Below are positions 55,630 through 63,998 of a DNA stretch of 64,000 nt, in pieces (position 1 is the stretch's first letter; each line of letters opens with the position of its first letter). Where the stretch lies: the NCBI RefSeq assembly GCF_019468465.1, contig NZ_CP080519.1:10099001-10163000 (forward strand). The letters run 5' to 3'. The notes under the pieces are model-generated. The model saw only the letters and a list, made by a program, of their open reading frames with translations. It did not search any database and was not told the origin of the DNA. Made by a program: the position numbers and the translations under genes. This DNA comes from Amycolatopsis sp. DSM 110486. Its GTDB lineage: Bacteria > Actinomycetota > Actinomycetes > Mycobacteriales > Pseudonocardiaceae.

Positions 55630-56288
55630 ATGCGCTACGCCCCGCAGCAGCCGAAGTCCGCGGTGAGCCCTGGACCGTACTGATCATCCGAGAACTCCTG
55701 CACGGCAGCAGCACTCCCCCGCAGCTGATCCGCGGACTGCCAGGCCTGTCGCGCGGTCTCCTCGGCAAACGTCTCCACCAGCTGTCCGCAGCCGGGCTGG
55801 TGACGGTGGCGCGGTCGAAGGGAACGCTCACCGCGTGTGCCTTGACCGACGCCGGCCGAGCACTCGAAGGCGTGATCGACCTACTCGGGCGCTGGGGACG
55901 TCGGTGGCTCCCACCACCGCGCACCGGCGACCTGGATCCGGAACTGCTGTTGCTCGACATCGCCCGCGGCATCGACCGGCTCCGGTTGCCGGCCGCCCCG
56001 GTCAGCATCCACTTCCGGTTCACCGAAACATTGCGGCAGCGGTGGTGGTGGCTGGTCCTGTCGGAGGCAGCCGCCGTGGCCACAGCCGAGGACCCCGCAC
56101 TGCCGATCATCATGCAGGTCGAGTGCACGCCCTCCGCGCTCGCGGCGATCTGGCTCGGCCACGACAGCTGGCTCAACGCGATCAAGGACCACGTGGTTCG
56201 CCTCACCGGCGACCGCGAGGCCGTCCGGTCGGCCGTCGCGTGGCTCGGGACGAGCCGCTACCACCGGCCCGCGGAGCCCCCGGGGTGA
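55630..56288 (+). pseudogene. HxlR-family regulator with frameshift near the start
   Basis: ATG CGC TAC at 55630 matches the HxlR opening MRY..., but the domain EVRGEPWTVLIIRELLHGSS, GLSRGLLGKRLHQLSAAGLV continues in another frame from about 55645. The C-terminal effector region (HFRFTETLRQRWWWLVLSE) is complete to 56288. A short deletion near 55640 explains this. A shortened product could start at a GTG at 55800, but it would lack the wing-helix domain. Confidence 0.65.
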
Positions 56289-56529
56289 ACCGCGTACCAC
56301 CGGGCGACGGCAGACAGCCAGGGTCGCGGCGGCGATGCCGCACGGATTGCTCCGGCCGGTTCACCCATGAGTCGAACGCCAGCAGCGACAACGCCGCGAC
56401 GACCCCCAGGCCGCCCAGCAGCACGGCGCCGAAGGTCACCGCCAAACCCGACACCAGCAGCACGGGCACGACCGCGAGCCAGCAGTACGGGTCCGGCTTG
56501 CCGAACCACCTCCGGTCACCATTCGCCAC
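56203..56529 (-). CDS. Small membrane protein
   Basis: A 108-residue product. A soluble start (MANGDRRWFGKPDPYC) is followed by two hydrophobic segments (WLAVVPVLLVSGLAVTFGAV, LGGLGVVAALSLLAFDSW) and a basic, low-complexity tail that overlaps the 3' end of the HxlR gene. No family assigned. It is divergent from the response-regulator gene, and both may share the operator-like site at 56554. Confidence 0.6.
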   Translation of the reverse strand: MANGDRRWFGKPDPYCWLAVVPVLLVSGLAVTFGAVLLGGLGVVAALSLLAFDSWVNRPEQSVRHRRRDPGCLPSPGGTRFTPGAPRAGGSGSSRATRRPTGRPRGRR

Positions 56530-56553
56530 AGCTTCCCACCTCCCCGGTCACCA

Positions 56554-56571
56554 TTGCAGTATGCAACACTT
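56554..56571. promoter_or_regulatory. Operator-like motif shared with the copA promoter
   Basis: TTGCAGTATGCAACACTT contains a TTGC/GCAA inverted repeat. The copy at 60401-60418 differs only at two central bases. It lies 65 bp upstream of the response regulator start and 24 bp upstream of the divergent membrane protein start. Confidence 0.55.
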
Positions 56572-56636
56572 TCCTACGGCATCAATTTGGGGTGGGCGGT
56601 ATCGTGGTGAACGATGACCGGGAAGGGCCCGAAACG

Positions 56637-57317
56637 ATGACCGTGCGCGTGCTGCTGGTCGAGGACGACGTGATGATCAGCGAGGCGCTCGCCCTGACGC
56701 TCGCCGACGAAGGTTTCGACGTCATTTCCGCGGGCTCGGGTGAAGAAGCGCTCGAAACTGTGGAAACCACCACCGTCGACGTCGTGCTCCTCGACTTGAT
56801 GCTGCCCGGCATCGACGGGTTGAGCGTGTGTCGGACCTTGCGCGACAGTGGCGACCTTCCGGTCATCGTGATCACCGCGCGCACTGACAGCTCCGACGTG
56901 ATCGCGGGGCTGGAAGCCGGCGCGGATGACTACGTGACCAAGCCGTTGGTGCCAGGAGAGCTGGCGGCGCGGGTTCGGGCCCTGCTCCGCCGGGCGGCTC
57001 CGGCTCGCCCGGCACGGCTGCGGGTCGGTGATCTGGAACTGCGCCCCGAAGACGCGAGCGCGTACCGGTCGGGTAAGCCGATCCACTTGACCCGTACCGA
57101 GTTCCGCCTTGTGACCGAGCTGGCCGTGGCCGAGGGCGAGGTTGTCACGAGGGAGCAGTTGCTGCAGCGGGTATGGGGCCACAGCTACTTCGGCGACACC
57201 CGGCTGCTCGACGTCCACATCAGACGGCTGCGGCGCAAGGTCGAACACGACCCCGACGTCCCCACCTTGGTGGTGACGGTGCGCGGGATCGGCTACCGTG
57301 TGGGCTCGCCGGCGTGA
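56637..57317 (+). CDS. OmpR-family response regulator
   Basis: A 226-residue protein. The receiver has VLLVEDDVMISEAL, phospho-acceptor Asp53 in VVLLDLMLPG and Lys in DDYVTKPLVPGEL. The C-terminal winged helix has HLTRTEFRLVTELAVAEGEV and RLLDVHIRRLRRKVEHD. It is controlled by the histidine kinase whose GTG overlaps its stop by 4 bp. An operator-like repeat lies upstream. Confidence 0.95.
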   Translation: MTVRVLLVEDDVMISEALALTLADEGFDVISAGSGEEALETVETTTVDVVLLDLMLPGIDGLSVCRTLRDSGDLPVIVITARTDSSDVIAGLEAGADDYVTKPLVPGELAARVRALLRRAAPARPARLRVGDLELRPEDASAYRSGKPIHLTRTEFRLVTELAVAEGEVVTREQLLQRVWGHSYFGDTRLLDVHIRRLRRKVEHDPDVPTLVVTVRGIGYRVGSPA

Positions 57318-58690
57318 GTACCGGCGCGCTCAGTCGCGTTTCCCTGCGCTGGCGGGTCTCCGCGGCGTTCGGGCTGGGACTTCTGCTCGTGGTGAGCACG
57401 CTCTCCATCGCGGTCTGGAACCTCACGACGGGGTACATGTTCAGCCAGCGCGAGCAAAGCGCGGCACGGCAAGCGGACATCAACGTCAGGTTGGTCGACG
57501 CGGCGATCCGCGCGCACCCCGACAGCCTCGACGAGCTCCTGACCGGACTCGCGACCGGACCTGACTCGACGATCCTGCTGTCCCTGCCGGACGGTTGGCT
57601 GACCGCCGGCCGCCAGGTCGTCCCCCAGGCCCTTCCGGCCGAGCTGGTCGCGCAAGCGCGAGCTGGGCAGCCGGCCCGGCAGCGGTTCACGGCCGATGGC
57701 GTTCCTGTCCTCGGTGTCGCCCTTTCCGTCGGTGCCCAGAACGGCCTCTACGTCGAGCTCTACCCCCTGCTCGAACTCGATCGGACCTTCCGCTACCTCA
57801 GCACCATCCTGATCGCGGGCACCGTGGCCTGCAGCGTCCTGGGGGTCGCGCTGGGCGCGTGGTCCACGCGCCGCGCCCTGCGCCCGTTGACCGCGCTCAC
57901 CGCTGCGGCGTCCCGGGTCGCAAGTGGCGACCTGAGCGCCCGGCTGCCGGACCAGGCCGATCCCGATCTCGCTCCGCTGGCCACCAGCTTCAACGCGACC
58001 GCCGACGCGCTTGAACAGCGAGTGCGCCGGGACGCTCGGTTCACCACCGACGTCAGCCACGAACTGCGCTCCCCGCTCACGACGATGACCACCGTCGCCG
58101 AAGTCCTGGACCGCCGCCGCGAGTCTATGCCGGCCCCGGCGCAGAAAGCGTTGCGGCTGCTGCTCGCCGAGCTGCGCCGTTTCCAGCGCATGGTGCTGGA
58201 CCTGCTGGAGATCTCTTCGGCCGACGAACAGGATGCCGACCACGACCGCGAACTGATCGATCTGGCGGCGCTGGCGCGCAACGTCATCGCCGGCAGATCC
58301 GGCCCGGGCCTCGCCGTCGACTCACCGGCGGAACCGCTTCTGGTCTTCGGCGACCGGCGACGGCTCGACCGGGTCTTGACGAACCTGCTCGACAACGCCG
58401 ATCGCTACGGCGGTGGGCCGGTTCGCGTCGGGGTGTTCGCTCACGACGGCGCGGTACGGCTGGAGGTCGACGACGCCGGCGAGGGCGTGCCCGCGGATCT
58501 CCGCGAACGCGTCTTCGAACGCTTCGCCCGGGGCGTGCACTCCGGGCGGCGCGGACCGGATTCCGGAACCGGTCTCGGCTTGGCCATCGTCGCCGACCAC
58601 GTGCGCCGCCACCACGGCAGCGTGCACATCGAAGACCGCCCCGGCGGCGGAGCCCGGTTCGTGGTCGAGCTACCGAAAGCTCGCGGATGA
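57314..58690 (+). CDS. Sensor histidine kinase
   Basis: A 458-residue membrane kinase. Two transmembrane helices (VSAAFGLGLLLVVSTLSIAV and LSTILIAGTVACSVLGVALG) flank an extracellular sensor of about 130 residues. HAMP follows, then the H-box DVSHELRSPLTTM (autophosphorylated His) and the ATP lid motifs LTNLLDNADRYGG, VDDAGEGVP, SGTGLGLAIVADHV. It phosphorylates the upstream-encoded regulator. The signal is not identifiable; the layout resembles envelope- or metal-sensing kinases. Confidence 0.95.
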   Translation: MSTGALSRVSLRWRVSAAFGLGLLLVVSTLSIAVWNLTTGYMFSQREQSAARQADINVRLVDAAIRAHPDSLDELLTGLATGPDSTILLSLPDGWLTAGRQVVPQALPAELVAQARAGQPARQRFTADGVPVLGVALSVGAQNGLYVELYPLLELDRTFRYLSTILIAGTVACSVLGVALGAWSTRRALRPLTALTAAASRVASGDLSARLPDQADPDLAPLATSFNATADALEQRVRRDARFTTDVSHELRSPLTTMTTVAEVLDRRRESMPAPAQKALRLLLAELRRFQRMVLDLLEISSADEQDADHDRELIDLAALARNVIAGRSGPGLAVDSPAEPLLVFGDRRRLDRVLTNLLDNADRYGGGPVRVGVFAHDGAVRLEVDDAGEGVPADLRERVFERFARGVHSGRRGPDSGTGLGLAIVADHVRRHHGSVHIEDRPGGGARFVVELPKARG

Positions 58691-58812
58691 CCCGGGTCTC
58701 CACCAACGCTCGCCCCTGGCCGCACCGATCGTCAGGCAGTCGTCAGGTGCACCACAGCCGTGGAGCAGCAGAATGGGACGGTCATCACAGCAGCAGGAAC
58801 GAGGAACCACCC

Positions 58813-59073
58813 GTGCCGAACCAAACTTCTCCAGCCGTCCCCGCCCAGGTCAGCGAGCGGTTGGCGGAAGAATTCACCGGACAGCTCTCCGCCGCGGCGA
58901 TCGATACCATCGTGCACGCCGCGGCCCGCGACCTCGAAGGCCAGATCGTTCCGGAAGCACTGGACGAAATGCTGCACCGGCTGGCCCGGTTCCGCCTCGT
59001 CCGGCTGGTCGACGCCACGCGCGGAACTCAGAACAGGCTTCCCTCGTCCTCCGGCCAGCCCCAGACCGCGTAG
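58813..59073 (+). CDS. DUF3562-like three-helix-bundle protein
   Basis: An 86-residue product from GTG 58813 with a GAGGAA site. A helical core, SERLAEEFTGQLSAAAIDTI then VHAAARDLEGQ and EMLHRLARFRLVRLVDAT, matches the short three-helix dimerisation proteins of actinomycetes. It lies downstream of the kinase gene and may belong to its operon. Its 3' end overlaps the converging gene by 46 bp. Confidence 0.6.
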   Translation: MPNQTSPAVPAQVSERLAEEFTGQLSAAAIDTIVHAAARDLEGQIVPEALDEMLHRLARFRLVRLVDATRGTQNRLPSSSGQPQTA

Positions 59074-59285
59074 GAGCCCGGCAGTTCCCGCAGCCCCGCC
59101 ACCTCCAGGCCGCGGGCCGGCGCGCCGCCTTCGCGTGCGCCGGACAACACATCGCGCACAAAACCCTCGACCACAGCGGGCGGCGGCACCGTCGCTTCCG
59201 TCAGCCGGGCAAGCACCGTTGAAGGCTGCCGACTCGTGTTCTCCAGCACGACTTTCCAGCCGCTGCGCGCGGACCAGATCGCCAT
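59028..59285 (-). CDS. Hypothetical protein (85 aa)
   Basis: It starts MAIWSARSGWKVVLENTSRQ and ends LPGSYAVWGWPEDEGSLF. It is soluble and compact, and no family was recognised. Its ATG overlaps the stop of the preceding 57-residue ORF (TGATG), so it is coupled as the third gene after the CtaG-like gene. Confidence 0.5.
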   Translation of the reverse strand: MAIWSARSGWKVVLENTSRQPSTVLARLTEATVPPPAVVEGFVRDVLSGAREGGAPARGLEVAGLRELPGSYAVWGWPEDEGSLF

Positions 59286-59458
59286 CACGTCTCGGTCCGG
59301 ATGGCGGACGCACCGGTCGGGCAGTGCCAAGTAGGCGGCTGGTCGTGCCCCGCCTTCGCAAGCCGTTCCCCTGGCGGCACCCGCAGGGCGTCGCCGATCG
59401 CGCGGACGTACGCAGCGAGCCCGAGGTCCTCCGGCGGCAATGGCCGTTCGCGGATCAC
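59285..59458 (-). CDS. Hypothetical protein (57 aa)
   Basis: The GTG at 59458 overlaps the stop of the CtaG-like gene (GTGA). The 57 residues include PLPPEDLGLAAYVRAIGDAL and HDQPPTWHCPTGA. The overlap on both sides supports a real gene in the CtaG operon. No family is known to me. The HxxxxxxHC pattern might bind metal, which is speculation. Confidence 0.45.
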   Translation of the reverse strand: MIRERPLPPEDLGLAAYVRAIGDALRVPPGERLAKAGHDQPPTWHCPTGASAIRTET

Positions 59459-60360
59459 CGGCGCGCGTCGCGGTCCGAGAGGCGGGCCAGCATCGTGTTG
59501 TACGCCCGTAGCGCGTCCTCGTCCTCGTCGACTCGAGTCCCGTCGCCGAGCTCCAGCGCGGACCGGCGCGCGTTCTCCAGCCACGATCCGAGGTCGTCGC
59601 CACGCTCGGCCGACCGGAGCCAGCCGCCGATCACGACGACGGCCAGCACGGCCATCAGCGCGTCGCCACCGACCCACATCATCGCGCCGCCCCAGTGCAG
59701 GTCTTCGACCAGTCCGGGCCCCCAGTGCCGGGCCACGGCCGCATAGGCGGGGAACGGCTCGTGCGGCGTCATCATCAGCGCGACCCCCACGACCGCGTCG
59801 ACCACCATCGCGGCGAACAACAGCACCAGCCGCATCAAATAGGGCGTGGGACGTCTGCGCGGTCGTACCCCCAGGATCGGCAACAGGAGCAGCAGACCGG
59901 CGAGCACGTAGCCGGCTTCCTCGACTCCGTGCAGTGCCGGGACGGTGAGGGCGCCCTGCAGGAACGGGGTGAGGTGGGTGCCCACGACCACCACCGTGTA
60001 CAAGGCGAACCCGCAGATCGGGTGAGCGGCTGCGGCGACGACCGCGCCGCCGCGGGGCAGCAGCTCGAACGGCTGCCCGAACAGCAGCAGCGCCGGAGCG
60101 ACCATGATGAGCAGCAGGTGCTGAGCCATGTGCACGGTGAACAGCACCGAGCTGTAGGTGTTCACCCCGCTGCCGAGCGCGAACAGAACCACGATCAGGC
60201 CGGCGGAGAACGCGCACGTCCGCCGCGCCGGCCAGGAACCGGCCCGCGCCGCGGCCCAGCCGTACCCCAGCGCTGCGAGACCGACGGCGATCGCGCCGGC
60301 CACCGGCACGTCCCAGTCGGTCAGCAGCGTCCACGCGCCGAGTGGTGCCACGGTGGTCAC
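59455..60360 (-). CDS. CtaG-like cytochrome c oxidase assembly (caa3-type) membrane protein
   Basis: A 301-residue protein with about seven helices. Motifs are LFTVHMAQHLLLIMVAPALL, FALYTVVVVGTHLTPFLQGA and MTPHEPFPAYAAVARHWGPG. Family members are linked to copper delivery to cytochrome oxidase. The GTG at 60360 lies 103 bp from the divergent copper-ATPase start, with an operator-like motif in between. It heads an operon with two small ORFs. Confidence 0.88.
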   Translation of the reverse strand: MTTVAPLGAWTLLTDWDVPVAGAIAVGLAALGYGWAAARAGSWPARRTCAFSAGLIVVLFALGSGVNTYSSVLFTVHMAQHLLLIMVAPALLLFGQPFELLPRGGAVVAAAAHPICGFALYTVVVVGTHLTPFLQGALTVPALHGVEEAGYVLAGLLLLLPILGVRPRRRPTPYLMRLVLLFAAMVVDAVVGVALMMTPHEPFPAYAAVARHWGPGLVEDLHWGGAMMWVGGDALMAVLAVVVIGGWLRSAERGDDLGSWLENARRSALELGDGTRVDEDEDALRAYNTMLARLSDRDARR

Positions 60361-60400
60361 CGGGGCTCGGCTCGGCCGATAATCATGCTTGGGGTAACTT

Positions 60401-60418
60401 TTGCAGTGAGCAACACTT
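60401..60418. promoter_or_regulatory. Operator-like motif in the ctaG-copA intergenic region
   Basis: TTGCAGTGAGCAACACTT repeats the motif at 56554-56571 with two changes and keeps the TTGC/GCAA arms. It is 45 bp before the ATPase start and 40 bp before the divergent CtaG start. A metal-responsive regulator of the ArsR or CsoR kind could bind here; the family is not determined. Confidence 0.55.
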
Positions 60419-60463
60419 GCACGATGCTACTCGGCCTGCTGGGCCCGGAGAGGAGCGGTGCGG

Positions 60464-62710
60464 ATGACCTCGGTCGCCCCCGTGCGCTCGGTGGAACTGG
60501 CCATCGGCGGCATGACCTGCGCGGCGTGCGCGGCGCGCGTCGAGCGCAAGCTGAACAAGCTGGACGGGGTGCGCGCGAGTGTCAACTTCGCCACCGAACG
60601 GGCAATCGTGGAGACTGACGCCCCGCCGGACGAGGACGTGCTGCTGCGGCAGGTGAGCCAGGCCGGCTACACCGCCGAGGTGCTGCGGCCGGAGCGGATG
60701 TCGGCGGCGCGGGGCGACGAGGCCCGGCGGGTGTGGCGTCGCCTTGTGGTGGCGCTGTTGCTCGGCATTCCGGCGGCGGACCTGTCGTTCACCCTCGCGC
60801 TGGTTCCGTCGCTGCGGTTCACCGGCTGGCAGGCCGTGGTGCTCGCACTGGCCGCGCCTGTCCTGACGTGGTCGGCGTGGCCGTTCCATCGCAAAGCCGC
60901 TGTGGCGCTGCGGCACGGGAGCACGTCGATGGACACCCTGGTGTCGGCGGGGATCCTCGCGGCGAGCGCGTGGTCGCTGTATTCGATGTTCGGGGCGGAC
61001 ACCGCTTCCGGCGCCGACGGAGTGTGGGGGTTGCTGCTGCGGCCGGCCGGCTCGATCTACCTGGACGTGGCCATCGGCGTCACGGTGTTCGTCCTCGCCG
61101 GCCGCTTGTACGAAGCTCGAGCAAAGCGGACGGCCGGAGCCGCCTTGCGCGCGCTGTCGGAGCTGGGCGCGAAAGCTGTGTCCCTGCTCGACGAGCACGG
61201 TGGCGAGCGGCGCGTGCGCGCGGCCGAACTCAGAGCGGGTGACCGCTTCGTCGTCCGGCCTGGGGAGACCATCGCCGCCGACGGCGTGGTCCTGGACGGC
61301 GCGTGCACGGTCGACGGGGCCACGATGACCGGGGAGTCCGTGCCGCGGGACGTGACCGTGGGCGACACCGTGCTGGGCGCGACCGTCGCCCTCGGGGGCC
61401 GCCTGGTCGTCCGCGCCACCCACATCGGGGCCGACAGCCGGATCGGGCTGCTCACCCGGCTCGTCGAACGAGCCCAGCACGACAAGGCCTCCGCGCAACG
61501 GCTGGCCGACCGGATCTCGGCGGTGTTCGTCCCCGCCGTGGTCGCTCTGGCGGTGCTGACCGCGGTGGGCTGGGCGCTCGCGGGCAGCGGTGCGCCGCGC
61601 GCGTTCAGCGCCGGACTCGCCGTGCTGATCATCGCCTGTCCGTGCGCGCTGGGTCTGGCCACACCTACGGCGCTGCTGGTCGCGTCGGGCCGCGGTGCGC
61701 AGCTCGGGATCTTCCTCAAGGGGACCGCGCCGCTCGACTCGGCTCGCGAGGTCGACACGGTCGTCTTCGACAAGACGGGGACCGTGACCACGGGACAGCT
61801 CACCGTCACCGGAGTCCGCAGCGAGCAGTACGGCCGAGAAGAGTTCCTGCGGCTGGTGGGAGCCGTCGAAACCGCGTCCGAGCACCCCATCGCGGCAGCG
61901 ATCACGGCCGAGGCCCGTGCTGAAGCGGGTGAGGTGCCCATGGTCGAGGAGTTCAAGTCGCTCTCGGGGCTGGGGGCACGCGGCAGCGTCGAAGGCCACG
62001 ACGTGCTCGTGGGGTCGACCCGACTGCTTCGAGACCACGGCATCGCGCTGTCGCCAAGCTTCCACGACGACGTGAAGACTTGGGAACACGCCGGCCTCGG
62101 CGTCGTGGCCGCAGCGGTCGACGGCACAGCAGCGGGACTCATCGCGGTCGCGGACACCCTGCGCCCCACCGCGCCCGCGGCGATCTCGGCGCTGCACGGT
62201 CTCCGGCTGCGCACGATCCTGCTCACCGGTGACCGCGAGGCCACCGCCCGCACCATCGCCGCCCGAGCCGGCATCGACGAGGTGATCGCCGACGTGCTGC
62301 CCGACGGCAAAGCGGCGGTGATCGACCGGCTGAAACGTGAAGGCCGCACGGTCGCCATGGTCGGCGACGGGGTCAACGACGCCCCGGCGCTGGCCCGCGC
62401 CGACCTCGGGCTGGCCATGGTCACCGGAACCGACGTGGCCGCAGGCGCGGCGGACATGATCCTCGTGAGCACCGACCTGTCCGTGGTGCCACGGTCGCTG
62501 CGCCTGGCCCGCGCCACCACCCGGACCATCCGCGGCAACCTGTGGTGGGCGTTCGGCTACAACATCGCCGCTCTGCCGCTCGCCGCAGCCGGCCTGCTCA
62601 ACCCGCTCGTCTCCGCCGCGGCGATGGCATTGTCCTCACTGTTCGTCGTGTCCAACAGCCTGCGGCTGCGCACGTTCGACGCCGACCGTCAGACCACAGT
62701 GGACCAGTAG
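60464..62710 (+). CDS. Copper-type P1B ATPase (CopA/CtpA-like)
   Basis: A 748-residue heavy-metal pump. The N-terminal metal-binding domain has GGMTCAACAARVE (Cys19, Cys22). Further motifs are the TGES actuator, the ion-channel motif ACPCALGLATPTALL (CPC of Cu+ pumps), DKTGTVTTG, SEHPIAAAI (HP motif) and VGDGVNDAPAL. It exports Cu(I) or delivers it for oxidase assembly. The ATG at 60464, 8 nt after GAGGAGC, is favoured over a GTG at 60458. Its stop overlaps the converging VKOR gene by 22 bp. Confidence 0.93.
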   Translation: MTSVAPVRSVELAIGGMTCAACAARVERKLNKLDGVRASVNFATERAIVETDAPPDEDVLLRQVSQAGYTAEVLRPERMSAARGDEARRVWRRLVVALLLGIPAADLSFTLALVPSLRFTGWQAVVLALAAPVLTWSAWPFHRKAAVALRHGSTSMDTLVSAGILAASAWSLYSMFGADTASGADGVWGLLLRPAGSIYLDVAIGVTVFVLAGRLYEARAKRTAGAALRALSELGAKAVSLLDEHGGERRVRAAELRAGDRFVVRPGETIAADGVVLDGACTVDGATMTGESVPRDVTVGDTVLGATVALGGRLVVRATHIGADSRIGLLTRLVERAQHDKASAQRLADRISAVFVPAVVALAVLTAVGWALAGSGAPRAFSAGLAVLIIACPCALGLATPTALLVASGRGAQLGIFLKGTAPLDSAREVDTVVFDKTGTVTTGQLTVTGVRSEQYGREEFLRLVGAVETASEHPIAAAITAEARAEAGEVPMVEEFKSLSGLGARGSVEGHDVLVGSTRLLRDHGIALSPSFHDDVKTWEHAGLGVVAAAVDGTAAGLIAVADTLRPTAPAAISALHGLRLRTILLTGDREATARTIAARAGIDEVIADVLPDGKAAVIDRLKREGRTVAMVGDGVNDAPALARADLGLAMVTGTDVAAGAADMILVSTDLSVVPRSLRLARATTRTIRGNLWWAFGYNIAALPLAAAGLLNPLVSAAAMALSSLFVVSNSLRLRTFDADRQTTVDQ

Positions 62711-63261
62711 GGCCAGAACGCCTGCAGCACCAGCACCACGACAACGACATACCACAACGCGAGCAGTCCACTGTGGACACGTCGGACGAGTCCGCCGAAT
62801 ACAGTCCCGCGCAGGTTGTGGAGCGTGGTGTACCAGAACGTGGCGATCGTGACGATCCACACGACCATGCAATACGGGCAGAGCGCGTGGATGCGGTACA
62901 GGCTAGCGAAGATCAGCCAGTGGACGAACCCGACGCCGAACGTGGCGCCGACCTGCATCCCGAACCACACCCAGCGCGGCGCTGTGTACCCAGTCAGCAG
63001 CACCACACCAAAAGTCACCACGACGGCGAAAGCCGCGATCCCGATCAGCGGATTGGGAAAGCCGAACGCGGAGGCCTGAGGGCTGTCCATCACCGAGCCG
63101 CACGAGATGACCGGGTTGATCGAGCAGCTGGGCACGTAGGCCGGATCGCGCAGCTTCGCGATCTTCTCCAGCGTGAGGGCGATCGCCGCGGCCAATCCGA
63201 GTGCGCCGCCGATCAGGTAAAGCCAAGCCGGCCCCCGGGTGGTGTTGCCGGTGGCGGTCAC
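62689..63261 (-). CDS. Vitamin K epoxide reductase (VKOR) family protein
   Basis: A 190-residue protein of four to five helices with the redox pairs SCSINPVISCG and LCPYC, and the conserved SPQASAFGFPNPLIGI (Ser-Pro-quinone site). VKOR proteins reoxidise periplasmic DsbA-like proteins by passing electrons to menaquinone. The start is coupled by a GTGA overlap to the DsbA-like gene. Together they form a disulfide-formation module next to copper genes. Confidence 0.92.
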   Translation of the reverse strand: MTATGNTTRGPAWLYLIGGALGLAAAIALTLEKIAKLRDPAYVPSCSINPVISCGSVMDSPQASAFGFPNPLIGIAAFAVVVTFGVVLLTGYTAPRWVWFGMQVGATFGVGFVHWLIFASLYRIHALCPYCMVVWIVTIATFWYTTLHNLRGTVFGGLVRRVHSGLLALWYVVVVVLVLQAFWPYWSTVV

Positions 63262-63998
63262 GAGGCCAGTGCCCGGTCGAGCTGCCCGCGCAGCTGCCGG
63301 GCGACCTGGGCATAGGTGGTGCCGGCCGGCGAGAACTTGCTGCCGTTTACGAAGATCGTCGGCGTTCCGGTGACCCCGGCTTCGTTCCCGTCGGCCTGCC
63401 CCTGGTCGATCCGCGCCTGCACCGCCTTCGAGGCCATGTCGGCGTGGAACCGGCCGAGGTCGAGGCCGAGGTCCTCGGCGTAGCTGTCGAACCGGGCCTG
63501 GGCACGAGCAGTGTCGTCACTGACGTTCTTGCCGTCGGCGGCCAGGGCCCACGTGGGGTAATCGCCGTAGAGCTTCTCGTACATCTGCCGGTACTTGCCC
63601 TGCAGCGCCGCGGCTTCGGCGGCCCGGGCCGCAGGGACGGCGAGCGGGTGCATGGGGAGCGGGAAATTCCTGGTGACGAACGTGATCCGGCCCGCGTAGT
63701 CGTGCTCGATGCTGCTGGTCACGTTCTGGTAGTAGGCCTCGCACACCGGGCATTGGTAGTCGAGAAACTCGACCACGGTGACCGCGCCGTTGTCCGCCTG
63801 GCTCAACGTGTGGCTGTCGGGATGGCGCAGGACGTCCGCGGCGACGGTGCCGGAGCTCGGCGCGGGCTCGTCCTTGCGGTTGAACACCAGAACACCACCG
63901 ATGACCAGCACGGCGACGACGATCACGGCGATCGTCGTCCACGTGTTCGCCGACAGCCCTTTCCCGGTTGTCACCGGGTTGCGTTTGTTCCGTGCCAT
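63258..63998 (-). CDS. DsbA-like thioredoxin-fold oxidoreductase
   Basis: A 246-residue membrane-anchored protein. One N-terminal helix (TTIAVIVVAVLVIGGVLVFN) precedes a DsbA/thioredoxin fold with the active site FLDYQCPVCEAYY (CPVC), a helical insert, and the cis-Pro loop GVTGTPTIFVNGSKF. It introduces disulfides into exported proteins and is recharged by the VKOR encoded just after it. The gene is complete at the right edge of the window. Confidence 0.93.
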   Translation of the reverse strand: MARNKRNPVTTGKGLSANTWTTIAVIVVAVLVIGGVLVFNRKDEPAPSSGTVAADVLRHPDSHTLSQADNGAVTVVEFLDYQCPVCEAYYQNVTSSIEHDYAGRITFVTRNFPLPMHPLAVPAARAAEAAALQGKYRQMYEKLYGDYPTWALAADGKNVSDDTARAQARFDSYAEDLGLDLGRFHADMASKAVQARIDQGQADGNEAGVTGTPTIFVNGSKFSPAGTTYAQVARQLRGQLDRALAS

